From assembly GCF_017873215.1 (NCBI RefSeq), contig NZ_JAGGKA010000028.1, positions 1 through 37,433 of the forward strand: a stretch of 37,433 nucleotides of DNA. Direction: 5' to 3'. Positions 26,610 to 35,054 of the stretch are shown piece by piece. The notes below the pieces were generated by a model. That model was given only the letters and a program-made list of their open reading frames with translations. It did no database searches and was not told the DNA's origin. The stretch is from Clostridium tetanomorphum. GTDB taxonomy: Bacteria; Bacillota; Clostridia; Clostridiales; Clostridiaceae. Every line of letters begins with the position of its first letter. Position 1 is the first letter of the stretch. Both the position numbers and the translations under genes were made by a program.

Positions 26610-28142
26610 ATGGAAAGAGAATTAGTTCTTGTAGTTGACTTTGGTGGTCAGTATAATCAGCTTATAGCTAGACGTGTTAGAGAAAATAATGTGTATTGTG
26701 AAATAATTCCATACAACTATACAATAGAGAAAATAAAAGAAAAAAATCCTAAGGGAATAATTTTTACAGGTGGACCTAATAGTGTTTATGGAGATGATAC
26801 TCCAAAAGTAGATAAAGAAATATTTAATTTAGGAATCCCTGTACTTGGTATATGTTATGGACAGCAGTTGACTTCATATACTTTAGGTGGAAAAGTTCAA
26901 AGCGCAGAAATCAGAGAATATGGAAAAACTGATGTTAAACTAGATAAGACTTGTCTTTTATTTAATGAAATTGAAGAAAGTGAAGTATGCTGGATGAGTC
27001 ACACAGACTTTGTATCAGAAGCTCCAGAAGGTTTTAAAATAGTAGGAACAACTTCTCAATGTCCAGTAGCAGCTATGGCTAATGAAGAAAAGAAAATATA
27101 CGGAGTACAGTTCCATCCAGAAGTAGAGCATACTCCTTTTGGTAAAAAGATGTTATCCAATTTCTTATTTAAGGTATGCGGATTAAAAGGAGATTGGTCA
27201 ATGACTTCCTTTGCGGAAGAAAAAATAGCAAAAATAAAAGAATTAGTAGGAGATAAGAAAGTAATCTGTGCACTTTCAGGTGGAGTAGATTCATCTGTTG
27301 CAGCTGTACTTGTACACAAAGCAATTGGAAAACAGTTAACTTGCATATTTGTTGATCATGGTTTACTTAGAAAAGATGAAGGAGACCAAGTAGAAAAGAT
27401 ATTTAAACAACAATTTGACATGAATTTAATAAGAGTAAATGCTCAAGAAAGATTTCTAGGTAAATTAAAAGGAGTATCTGATCCTGAAAGAAAGAGAAAA
27501 ATTATAGGTGAAGAATTTATAAGAGTATTTGAAGAAGAAGCTAATAAACTAGGTGAAATAGATTTCTTAGTTCAAGGAACTATATATGCAGATGTAGTTG
27601 AAAGTGGAACTAATACTTCAGCTACTATAAAGAGTCACCATAATGTAGGAGGACTTCCAGAAGATCTACAATTTAAGCTTATAGAGCCTTTAAGAGAGTT
27701 ATTTAAAGATGAAGTTAGAGCAGTTGGTGAAGAACTTGGAATACCTCATAAATTAGTATGGCGACAGCCTTTCCCAGGACCAGGTCTTGCTATAAGAGTT
27801 CTAGGAGAAATTACAGAAGAAAAACTAGCAATAGTAAGAGAAGCAGATGCTATATTCAGGGAAGAAATAGCTAATGCAGGACTTGAAGGAAAAGTATGGC
27901 AGTACTTTGCTTGTCTTCCAAACATTCAATCTGTAGGAGTTATGGGAGATGAAAGAACATATTGTCACACAATAGCACTAAGAGCAGTAACATCTTCTGA
28001 CGGAATGACTTCAGATTGGGCAAGAATACCTTATGAAGTATTAGATAAAGTTTCAAGAAGAATTGTAAATGAAGTTAAACTAGTTAACAGAATTGTTTAT
28101 GACGTAACTTCAAAACCACCAGCAACTATTGAGTGGGAATAG
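26610..28142 (+). CDS. guaA: GMP synthase (glutamine-hydrolysing)
   Basis: This 510-residue enzyme aminates XMP to GMP using glutamine and ATP. The N-terminal class I amidotransferase domain has the Cys82 nucleophile (GICYGQQ) and the His169/Glu171 pair (QFHPEVEH). The ATP-pyrophosphatase domain has SGGVDSS at 223-229. The C-terminal dimerisation domain ends KPPATIEWE, as is normal. I place the start at ATG 26610, with TTGGAGG at 26598-26604 as ribosome binding site; the in-frame TTG at 26598 is part of that site. It follows guaB by 13 bases. Its 3' end is a well-known integration target for mobile elements, and an integrase remnant lies 75 bases downstream. Confidence 0.98.
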   Translation: MERELVLVVDFGGQYNQLIARRVRENNVYCEIIPYNYTIEKIKEKNPKGIIFTGGPNSVYGDDTPKVDKEIFNLGIPVLGICYGQQLTSYTLGGKVQSAEIREYGKTDVKLDKTCLLFNEIEESEVCWMSHTDFVSEAPEGFKIVGTTSQCPVAAMANEEKKIYGVQFHPEVEHTPFGKKMLSNFLFKVCGLKGDWSMTSFAEEKIAKIKELVGDKKVICALSGGVDSSVAAVLVHKAIGKQLTCIFVDHGLLRKDEGDQVEKIFKQQFDMNLIRVNAQERFLGKLKGVSDPERKRKIIGEEFIRVFEEEANKLGEIDFLVQGTIYADVVESGTNTSATIKSHHNVGGLPEDLQFKLIEPLRELFKDEVRAVGEELGIPHKLVWRQPFPGPGLAIRVLGEITEEKLAIVREADAIFREEIANAGLEGKVWQYFACLPNIQSVGVMGDERTYCHTIALRAVTSSDGMTSDWARIPYEVLDKVSRRIVNEVKLVNRIVYDVTSKPPATIEWE

Positions 28143-28198
28143 AAGATAAAATTTATATAAAGCTTTGTAAATCAATAGGTTTGAAATTTATAAGTTCA

Positions 28199-28220
28199 AA
28201 AACGTACTAAAAACGTACTA
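28199..28220. repeat. Tandem 11-bp repeat beside the integrase gene
   Basis: Two exact copies of AAAACGTACTA abut (28199-28209 and 28210-28220) between guaA and the integrase 3' end. Short direct repeats here may be integrase arm-binding sites of an attL region. The att core itself was not found because no second copy was seen within the window. Confidence 0.5.
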
Positions 28221-28526
28221 ATATAAATCATTAAGTTTATTTGCAACAACATCACCTTTATTAGGATATAGATGAGAGTATGTATCAAGAGTGGTTTGCA
28301 CTTTCTCATGTCCTAGTCTTTCAGAAATTAAAAGTGGAGTAAAACCAAGTTCGATTAATAGGGAAGCGTGAGAGTGCCTTAAATCATGTATTCGGATTTG
28401 TTTTACTTCACTTTTCTTATATACTCTTTGCATTTCATGTTTTAGAAAAAATTTTGTAAAGTTAAAAATGCTATCAGTTTCTTCATGATCATATAGCTTA
28501 TCTTTGTATTCTTTTATATCTTCACT
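28218..28526 (-). pseudogene. Tyrosine recombinase (phage integrase), C-terminal remnant
   Basis: The minus strand encodes about 103 integrase residues ending NKLNDLY. The catalytic-domain motifs HDLRHSHASLL (HxxR), RLGHE and the active-site Tyr in TLDTYSHLYP are present. The first third of the catalytic domain and all of the core-binding domain are missing. The frame meets TAA at 28527-28529, where plus-strand tail-gene sequence begins. A Met at 28433 could start a 71-residue piece, but homologous sequence continues upstream of it. This is a broken integrase next to guaA, marking the left end of a prophage or other integrated element. It is unlikely to catalyse recombination. Confidence 0.85.
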
Positions 28527-28528
28527 TT

Positions 28529-28951
28529 AAAAATGCTTCTATTATTGTAGGCAGCCTTACTTTAACGAATATAAGAATTAAATATACAACTCATATAGGT
28601 AACAGATTACGAAATATAAATGTAGAACTAGATAGAGCACTGGATGTTATGGACAAACTTTTTCAGTTTGTCAGTAAGAGAAAATATTTAATATCTGATG
28701 TAATTACTAAAAAAGGTATCTCAGCAATTTCAAAAGACACCTTCCTTACACTGGCTACAAAGATAGGTCAGATTTCGGAAGGAGGGGAAGATTGTACGGA
28801 AGGAAAAACTCTAATAGATACGGCCATAATTAAAAATAGTGTTCCTGCAAGTTCTAATGATGCATTCCCAGTTCTAGCTAACAAAATAGGACAGATAGAC
28901 ACAACGTGCCCTCCATGCTCACCTGCGGGAAATTTTGTACTTTATAGATAG
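28529..28951 (+). pseudogene. Phage tail-region protein, 5'-truncated
   Basis: An open frame enters from the deletion junction and encodes about 140 residues, starting KNASIIVGSLTLTNIRI. There is no start codon before an internal ATG at 28649, which lacks a ribosome binding site. The sequence contains two imperfect copies of a roughly 25-residue unit: one has SKDTFLTLATKIGQI and the other SNDAFPVLANKIGQI. Such repeated units occur in proteins encoded near tail fibres in clostridial phages, to my knowledge. The 5' part was lost with the integrase N-terminal half. The function is not known. Confidence 0.6.
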
Positions 28952-29009
28952 CTACCAGTTAACAGCTTTTAATGTTTATGAGGTAATTGAATGAAGGGGG
29001 GGAAGTTTA

Positions 29010-29197
29010 ATAATTTATGATTTATTAACAAATTTAATTAATGATAACTACTATGAAAAAGATGAAATGACTAATAAGATAAATGTATTTTATACTTTTG
29101 ATCAAATTATTATAGAGCAACAGAGCTTATGGCTAAGATTAATCCAGCTACAAAAGAAGATGTGAAAGATACTGCAGAAGAAGTTGTTACACAATAG
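29010..29197 (+). pseudogene. Small XkdX-like phage protein, degraded
   Basis: After AGGGGGGGAAG the natural start would be at 29010-29012, but the codon is ATA. The frame then reads IYDLLTNLINDNYYEKDEM...VFYTFDQI. At about 29105-29115 it must shift frame to continue as YYRATELMAKINPATKEDV and stop at 29195-29197. The short XkdX-like layout is typical between tail and lysis genes. A lost start codon and a frameshift indicate decay. The reading is an inference from two adjoining frames. Confidence 0.45.
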
Positions 29198-29200
29198 TAA

Positions 29201-29416
29201 AAAATATATTCCGAGAGGATAGTTAATAAAGGATTAAATCCTAAAACTAATAAGGTATATGTGCTTGATGATGTAATTAATACAGATTACAGAAATGCTA
29301 TAGAAGATTACATACTTAAAAACCATCAGAAGTATAAATATAAAACAATACAATTAGTACAATATTATAACTATTATGTAATTTATATACAAATACGTAT
29401 TTTATCATACAACTAG
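29201..29416 (+). pseudogene. Fragment of an unknown phage gene
   Basis: After two stops, the same frame stays open and reads ERIVNKGLNPKTNKVYVLDD, then INTDYRNAIEDYI, before trailing into AT-rich sequence. The first half looks protein-like, but no start codon or ribosome binding site precedes it. I do not recognise the family. It probably belongs to the decayed tail module. Confidence 0.3.
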
Positions 29417-29546
29417 TTTAAATATGATTAACTCTAATATAGTTGAAATTAATAGTTAATTGATAATAGATGTACATTTGAAAAAAATGATAACTAATAT
29501 ATCATTTTAAGTAAATAAATTACAATTGTACAAGGGGGAAAAGAGT

Positions 29547-30179
29547 ATGAAGATTTTAAAGAAAGTATTTATTTCATTGTTCTCATTAGTATTGTTTTGT
29601 GGTATATCTGTAACTGTACATGCTGCAAGTCCACGTGTATCTGCAACAGCATATGTGCAAGATGATAATGCTAGTATTGTTCTTGAGATGAAATCAAAGG
29701 ATGGTAAAAAGCATAATTATAGTATGTATGCAACATATTATAATAAGAAGGGAAAAAGTATAAAACAAGAAAAATCTGTAGATGAATATGAATATAGAAC
29801 AATGGAAAAAAAAGTTGAGTGGAGAGATGTAAGAGATTGGGAAGAAGTAAAAGTAATGATGTTTTGTGACGGAGAATTTGTACGTGACATGTCATTAAAA
29901 AAAGTTGTATATGATGAGAATGGTATATATGCAATGTGTTTTGTAGGGGAAGGTAGACAGATTATTGCTAGAATAGATTTTAAAGATGGTAAAAAACATG
30001 ATTACAGAGTTGATTTAACATGTTATGATAAAAATAATAATGTTGTAGAAACTAATAGAGAAAAGGATACAACTTATGGAGACGCAGAGATAGGTTGGTT
30101 AATATTACCAGAATGGCATGCTGCAGATGTAACTTTCTTCTTAGATGGTAGAAGAATAAATCTTGGATTAACTAGGTAG
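29547..30179 (+). CDS. Secreted protein with two internal repeats, unknown function
   Basis: This 210-residue protein has a clear signal peptide (KILKK start, hydrophobic core 8-21, cleavage likely after VHA at 26). The mature part contains two similar units of about 80-90 residues. Each has the pattern [MI]xxKDGKKHxY, then xYYNKKGK or CYDKNNN, and ends with Trp-rich VEWRDVRDWEEVKVMMFCDG or LILPEWHAADVTFFLDG. This suggests two beta-sandwich domains made by duplication. The ATG at 29547 follows AAGGGGGAAAAG. It lies in the prophage remnant with its own terminator and intact reading frame, so it is likely an expressed cargo gene. I do not recognise the family. Confidence 0.75.
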   Translation: MKILKKVFISLFSLVLFCGISVTVHAASPRVSATAYVQDDNASIVLEMKSKDGKKHNYSMYATYYNKKGKSIKQEKSVDEYEYRTMEKKVEWRDVRDWEEVKVMMFCDGEFVRDMSLKKVVYDENGIYAMCFVGEGRQIIARIDFKDGKKHDYRVDLTCYDKNNNVVETNREKDTTYGDAEIGWLILPEWHAADVTFFLDGRRINLGLTR

Positions 30180-30185
30180 TTAAAG

Positions 30186-30223
30186 AGCATCTATGACTGA
30201 TAGAACTTGTCATAGATGCTTTT
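30186..30223 (+). terminator. Terminator after the secreted repeat protein
   Basis: A 12-bp perfect stem (AGCATCTATGAC at 30186-30197, GTCATAGATGCT at 30209-30220) with an 11-base loop is followed by TTT. Confidence 0.85.
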
Positions 30224-30303
30224 GTAACATGATTAATAGTTTTAAACTTTTAACATTTAGTTATTTCACAATAAGAAAACTTTACGACAAAAGTCAAAGT
30301 AAG

Positions 30304-30374
30304 GACTATTAATATGTAGTCTTTTTTTATTGTAAAAAATAAGAGTAATCCCTGCGTGGACAATTACTCTTATT
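30304..30374. repeat. Hairpins in the 580-base gap before the methyltransferase
   Basis: Two structures are visible: GACTA (30304-30308) with TAGTC (30317-30321) followed by seven T, and a perfect 12-bp palindrome AATAAGAGTAAT (30338-30349) with ATTACTCTTATT (30363-30374). The second has a T-run on its minus-strand side. No gene is evident between 30224 and 30760. Besides these hairpins I see a TGG-TATAAT extended -10 (30607-30615), a TATAAT (30726-30731) and a small AGTGTTT-T-AAACACT palindrome (30660-30674). Confidence 0.5.
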
Positions 30375-30760
30375 TAACAAGCTCAGGAAGGTATACACAA
30401 ATAGCTTAAGCAAATTTAAATTTTTATACTTGAAGGTGTAAGATGGATAAGCAAAATATATTTTAAATTTATGCTAATGCTTGTGGTGATAAAATATAAA
30501 ATAATAAATAAATATTTTGTATAAATTTATTTCAGAAATTTAAGGCATATATCGTTAAAATTGTTTTATAGTACCTTTAAAGAAGAACTATCTGTATACG
30601 TATAGTTGGTATAATAGTATATATAGAATATATTATAATTAAAATTACAGCGCTTTAAGAGTGTTTTAAACACTGACATATATTTTAATTAAATTTAGAA
30701 AAATGGAATATATTCATGAAAATGATATAATTTACTAGAGAAGGTATGGAGGTGTTAGTA

Positions 30761-31480
30761 ATGTTAGAGGAAATTAAAATAAATTCAGAAATTGTTAAAA
30801 CAGAAAACGATGTGCTTATTATGTTAGATAAATTATTAGGAAAAGTAGATAGTGAATGGTGGAATAAATTTTATTCTAATAAGGAGAAACAAGTTCCATT
30901 CTTTAAAAATATCCCTGACGAAAACCTTATTTCATATTTTGATAGGGGATTATTGACACGAGGAAAGGCACTTGATATAGGATGTGGAAATGGTAGAAAC
31001 TCTCTTTATCTTGCAGAAAAAGGATTTGAAGTTTGTGGAATAGATTTTTCAAGAACATCTATTGAGTGGGGAAGTGAACTAACAAAAGAAGATTCAAGAA
31101 GAATAACTTTTTTATGTAAATCTATATTTGATTTTGAGAGTGAACCGGAAAGCTTTGATTTTATCTATGATGCTGGTTGTTTTCATCATATTAAGCCACA
31201 TAGAAGGAACCAATATTTAAATATTATTTTAAAATATTTAAAGCCAACTGGATATTTTGCAATGAATTGTTTTAACTTAAATGGAGGCGCAAACATATCT
31301 GATTATGATGTATATAGGGATTATTTAATGCATGGAGGTCTTGGATTTACAGAGCATAAATTAAAGACAATTTTAGAATCTTTTTTTGAAATAATTGAAT
31401 TTAGGGAAATGAAGGAGTCTTCTAATGAAAATATATTTGGTAAATCATTTCTTTGGACAATCCTAATGAAGAAAAAATAA
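30761..31480 (+). CDS. Class I SAM-dependent methyltransferase
   Basis: This 239-residue enzyme transfers a methyl group from S-adenosylmethionine to an unknown substrate. Motif I ALDIGCGNGRNSLYLAEKG lies about residues 68-86, followed by the acidic GIDFS loop and FDFIYDAGCFHHI as motif II. The C-terminal part completes a Rossmann-type fold. The sequence resembles small-molecule methyltransferases of the TehB/UbiE kind rather than DNA methyltransferases, since it has no target-recognition motif. I choose ATG 30761, with GGAGGTG at 30748-30754. It lies between tail remnants and the lysis genes and looks like prophage cargo. Confidence 0.8.
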   Translation: MLEEIKINSEIVKTENDVLIMLDKLLGKVDSEWWNKFYSNKEKQVPFFKNIPDENLISYFDRGLLTRGKALDIGCGNGRNSLYLAEKGFEVCGIDFSRTSIEWGSELTKEDSRRITFLCKSIFDFESEPESFDFIYDAGCFHHIKPHRRNQYLNIILKYLKPTGYFAMNCFNLNGGANISDYDVYRDYLMHGGLGFTEHKLKTILESFFEIIEFREMKESSNENIFGKSFLWTILMKKK

Positions 31481-31529
31481 AATATGAACATTTTAAGTAG
31501 ATTCTAATTTTTTATGCAGGAGGTGCGAG

Positions 31530-31754
31530 ATGGATGTAAATATACAACAGGAAATTTTAGAAAGAATAGTAAGAATTGAAACTAAGATAGATGGCTACAA
31601 CAGTACAAGAGAAAAAGCTGACTGTGCTTATACAAAAGCGTGTCAGAACGAAAAAGACATAGCTGAAATAGAGGATAATATGAAATGGCTCTGGCGAACA
31701 ATCGCTGGAGCTATTATTTTGGGCATCTTAGGAGTAGTTATTAAATTTCAATAG
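31530..31754 (+). CDS. xhlA: XhlA-type holin-associated protein (hemolysin XhlA family)
   Basis: This 74-residue protein has an N-terminal coiled coil (about 5-45) rich in Glu/Lys and a C-terminal membrane helix (about 53-72, TIAGAIILGILGVVI). That is the XhlA layout, in which the protein works with the holin in phage lysis. A strong CAGGAGGTG precedes the ATG. It is followed after 13 bases by the holin gene, so it forms part of the lysis cassette. Confidence 0.85.
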   Translation: MDVNIQQEILERIVRIETKIDGYNSTREKADCAYTKACQNEKDIAEIEDNMKWLWRTIAGAIILGILGVVIKFQ

Positions 31755-31767
31755 GGAGGAATTTATT

Positions 31768-32058
31768 ATGGAAATAAATATTATGGATTATATTGTGGAA
31801 CAGGCACTAATACTTATACCAGTTTTATATGTGCTAGGAGTAATGTTAAAAAGTACACAGAAAATTAAAGATTGGTGTATTCCATGGATACTTTTAATTT
31901 GTGGTGTAGGAGCTTCTATAGCACTAATGGGATTTAACATAAATTCTATTATACAGGGGGTTCTTGTAACTGGCGCAACAGTATATACTAATCAGTTAAT
32001 CAAACAGACAACAATAAAATCAAAAGAAGGTGAAAACATTGAATATAAGGAGCACTAA
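31768..32058 (+). CDS. Phage holin
   Basis: This 96-residue membrane protein has three hydrophobic segments (about 8-26, 36-55 and 60-80) and a charged C-terminal tail. This is the profile of small holins that form the lysis pore. It resembles the holin group common in clostridial phages (Phage_holin_5_2-like, from memory). It lies between xhlA and the endolysin gene and overlaps the latter by 20 bases, as lysis genes often do. Neither sequence family nor pore activity can be confirmed here. Confidence 0.8.
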   Translation: MEINIMDYIVEQALILIPVLYVLGVMLKSTQKIKDWCIPWILLICGVGASIALMGFNINSIIQGVLVTGATVYTNQLIKQTTIKSKEGENIEYKEH

Positions 32059-32944
32059 TTTAAATTTTAGAAACTTATCTTACTGTAACAATCCAAAATC
32101 AATAGTCCTTCATCATGCAGAGGCTTCAAACTGTACTATAGAAGATATACACGATTGGCATTTGAATAACGGATGGTCAGGATGCGGTTATCACTATTTT
32201 GTTATAAAAAATGCTTCTATTTATAAAGGCAGACCAGATAATGCTATTGGTGCCCATGTAACTGGATTTAATAAAAATAGTTTAGGAATATGTGCAGAAG
32301 GTTCTTATATGGCAGAAATAATGCCAGAAATGCAAAAAAAGGCTATTATAGAGCTATGCAAATATTTATGTGATAAATATAAAATTAGTAAGATATATGG
32401 TCATAGGGAAGTAGGAAGCTCTAATTGTCCAGGAGAAAAATATCCACTAGAAGAAATCAGAAAAGCAGTTTTATCAAAGGAAACTGCTTCAATTAATAGC
32501 TTTATTACTATAGACGGTGGTGGATATGCAGCTTATAAAGGCGGTTCTCCTGGCTTAAATCTAATTATTAAAGATTATTCCAGTGATGTAGTAAGGATTT
32601 TTGCAACTGTAGATGATGATTCCAATGCTTCTTGGGCATTTGATGTAAATCCTCCAAATGACAATTATATTAAATTAAATAAGAGTTGTAACAAAATAAT
32701 TAATAAAAGAAACGGTGGTAATTTGTTTTCACAAGGAGCAAATTACAAAATAAAAGCTAAAGGATACAATAAAAATGGACAAATTGTTGTAGAAAATGAA
32801 ATAGTTCTAAAAGCCCCTGTAATAAAAGAAGAAAATGTATTACATAGAGTATAAGTAGGAGCATTTAAAAATAGAGCTAACGCAGAAGCTCTATTAAAAG
32901 AATTAAAAAATAAAGGCTTTGAAGGGTTTATAAAAGAAGAGTAA
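32039..32944 (+). pseudogene. N-acetylmuramoyl-L-alanine amidase endolysin, interrupted before its SPOR domain
   Basis: The amidase_2 domain (about residues 1-145) cleaves the bond between muramic acid and the peptide stem. Zinc ligands align with His25 or His26 (LHHAEAS), His122 (GHREVG) and Cys130 (SSNCPG). A middle region (about 150-260) of unknown fold follows. The frame stops at TAA 32852-32854, giving 271 residues. After it, the same frame encodes VGAFKNRANAEALLKELKNK and ends at 32944, which is a SPOR-type cell-wall-binding repeat. A CAA-to-TAA change would restore HRVQVGAFK. The amidase is probably still folded but lacks its anchor. TTG 32039 is the likely start; a GTG at 32030 is an alternative. 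Confidence 0.8.
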
Positions 32945-32950
32945 TTTTTA

Positions 32951-32987
32951 AGGTAACTGAGGAATATCCTTAGTTACCTCTTTTTTT
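32951..32987 (+). terminator. Terminator after the lysis cassette
   Basis: AGGTAACTGAGG (32951-32962) and CCTTAGTTACCT (32968-32979) form a 12-bp stem with one G-U pair and loop AATAT, followed by CTTTTTTT. It closes the prophage lysis transcript. Confidence 0.92.
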
Positions 32988-33048
32988 ATTTCAAAATAAC
33001 AGTACTGATAAAATCGAAGTAATTTCAATGCAAACATCCACTGTTATA

Positions 33049-33456
33049 AAAGATTTTCTTAAGTGGATAATCTTTTCTTAACCTTGCGCTGAATGGTTTT
33101 ATTTATTGTTACTAATATAACAATAAATTTAAATCAGTAATAATTTTACAAAGCATATAGTTACATATTTATCCATTAAATTAATTATATGGTTATATTT
33201 TATATTTAACTATTGAATATATTTAAATATATGGTATAATTTATATTAAATTATTGATTTTTATTTAATTGTATTAATTATTATAATTAAATAAAATATA
33301 AAATATTTTAAAATTAATACTAACAAATATTATTATATAGAGATGAGCATAATTGATGAAAAATTAAATGATTAAAGTAAAATAGTTCTAAAATTTATTA
33401 AGCGGAGCTTGTTAAGCTGAATTTGAGCTAGGAATTAATAATAAAAAACCAAAAAA
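33049..33456. other. Gene-free gap with a strong promoter and small hairpins
   Basis: No coding region is visible from 32988 to about 33456. There is a hairpin AAAAGATT...AATCTTTT (about 33059-33077). A near-consensus promoter TTGAAT (33213-33218)-N16-TATAAT (33235-33240) also has TG-G before the -10. Downstream a 10-codon frame starts at ATG 33344, reading MSIIDEKLND. AGCTT-GTT-AAGCT (33406-33418) forms a small stem. The promoter reads toward the insertion sequence and has no obvious target. Confidence 0.4.
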
Positions 33457-34929
33457 GGGCAGACTACTCCCGTAGATAAATTTAATGTTAAAAAATGTAT
33501 TTTAATTAAGCTGTTCTTTTTAATCCCGATAGGGATTTGGATTTATCTACACAATCAGATTTTATTGCAGCTAAAGTAACGGTTAAAAGGCAAATGTGTC
33601 CAAATAGTATTTAGATTAGTAACAGAGTTAATGTTTCTAACATAAGCTTGTTCAGTATTAAGATTTTTCCATCTAGAATTGTATCTTTCAGATTCAGTTC
33701 TTAGACTATATGTTTTCTTAAAAAATATAGAATCACGATTTATAGAAGCTCTATAATCAGTGCCAATGCTTATGTATTTTACACACCCTCTGTTTTTTTT
33801 TACCATTAAAGTACTTTTCATGTTTACATGGACACAAAGAAGCATCTTTTGATTTTCTATAAGGGCAACAAAATTTTTGCTTAATATAAGAATTAAAATA
33901 CTGTTTACCATCTTTGTGCATGGCTAAACCGCCATCGCATATAACATTGCCTTTGGAAGTTACTTTATTTTTCTTAGTTCCTCGTTTATTTAAAGCAATG
34001 AAGGCAAGACCTTTAAGGGTATTGCGAATAAAATCATGATTTTGCTTTGAATCATAGCCTTTATCAGCAATAATGTAACTGCCTTTGAGTGAAAATCATT
34101 CATTTGTAGCAGTAAGAATTTCTATAAGGTTAGAAATTTCATTGATATCGGCAGTTGTAGAAAATTCAGCAATAGGAAGACCTGATATAGCATCACAAAT
34201 AACATGATTTTTATACCCCCAATAAAATTCATATTTTTTCTTTGATTTATTGGGTTTATCTTCTGAAACTTGAACATTCATAGAGTTATTAGCAGTATGA
34301 ACTCCTAGTTTACAATCTTTATCAGAAGATGGAGGATTTTTTTTAGAAAATTTGTTATTTGAAAAACATTTAGGATTATTAAATTTAGTATTAGCTTTAA
34401 CAGGAGTGGCATCGACTGATATAAAATTGTTGTCAATAAACCCTAACTCTTTAAGAACGTTAACTTGGTTTTTCATGATTTCTTTAAGATAAGAGTTAGA
34501 TAAATTTTTAATAAATCTTTGAAAAACCCAGTATGAAGGTAAAGGCTTTAAAATCTCCAAACCGCAAAGCTGCGCTATAATTAAATTATTTTCTAAAAAA
34601 TCTTTAAGCTCAGTAATTTGAGCAAACTTCTCACATTTCATAACAATAAAGGCTCTGAAAAGAGCATGTCGTGAAAAGCCCGTAGGGCCGTATTTAGAAG
34701 GAATCCTATCGGGTAATGAAGATAAATTAAGGTTATCAAAAATTTTTGTATAAAAATTGATAAGCTTTTGAGAAGTAAAAAGTTCAATTATGTTAAAGAT
34801 TTCTTGACGTTGGTACATAGAGATTTCCTCCTTATTGTTTTTATATTATGTGTAATAATATAGTATAATTCGACAAAAATGTGAAGAAATCCTATGATAT
34901 ATATTTGAGTGATTAAAAAAAGTTAGCCC
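33457..34929 (-). mobile_element. Insertion sequence remnant, IS1182/IS4-like, tentative ends
   Basis: The element holds one broken transposase gene on the minus strand. Possible ends are GGGCAGACTA at 33457-33466 and, on the opposite strand, GGGCTAACTT near 34920-34929, matching at 7 of 10 bases. No target-site duplication is evident, so the ends are provisional. The tested span is about 1.47 kb. Confidence 0.5.
33506..34818 (-). pseudogene. DDE transposase with three disruptions
   Basis: Reading from 34818, the frame encodes MYQRQEIFNIIELFTSQKL, then the catalytic-domain start FISVDATPVKANTK and the second-Asp region. It meets an in-frame TGA at 34096-34098. The next codons continue as FSLKGSYIIADKGYDS, so this is a nonsense change. 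At the run of nine T (33793-33801) the frame shifts, and again near 33580-33610. The end VTLAAIKSDC...LKRTA stops at 33506-33508. The restored protein would be roughly 435 residues, normal for this IS group. It cannot produce a working transposase. A 118-residue frame at 33555-33911 is part of this gene, not a separate one. Confidence 0.8.
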
Positions 34930-34972
34930 TGATGGGCTAGTAATATCAAGGCCTTAGAGTTATGCTCAAGGC
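34925..34972 (+). other. Paired hairpins upstream of the secreted protein gene
   Basis: AGCCC-TGAT-GGGCT (34925-34938) is followed by GCCTT-a-GAG...CTC-AAGGC (34951-34972). They sit between the IS remnant and the secreted-protein gene, in a region that is more GC-rich than its flanks. They could belong to the IS end or to a structured leader. I do not recognise a known RNA class. Confidence 0.35.
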
Positions 34973-35054
34973 TATATTATTATATAAAGAGGCGGTGATA
35001 AGTAATTAACAAATTAATTTACAATATATAATAATTAAAATGGGGGGAATTAAA

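Noticed and set aside
28199-28220. Tandem AAAACGTACTA repeats as a CRISPR fragment.
   Set aside because: The copies abut without spacers, are 11 bases long and sit beside an integrase end.
28649-28951. A complete 100-residue phage gene starting at ATG 28649.
   Set aside because: Protein-like sequence continues upstream to the deletion junction and the ATG has no ribosome binding site, so this is a truncated gene.
31059-31070. CTATTGAGTGGG is shared with the guaA 3' end (28126-28137) and could be an att core repeat.
   Set aside because: It lies inside the intact methyltransferase coding sequence, is only 12 bases long, and the prophage lysis genes continue beyond it.
33555-33911. A 118-residue minus-strand open frame as its own gene.
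   Set aside because: Its C-terminal part is the out-of-frame continuation of the transposase after the nine-T run; the N-terminal part is out-of-frame sequence.
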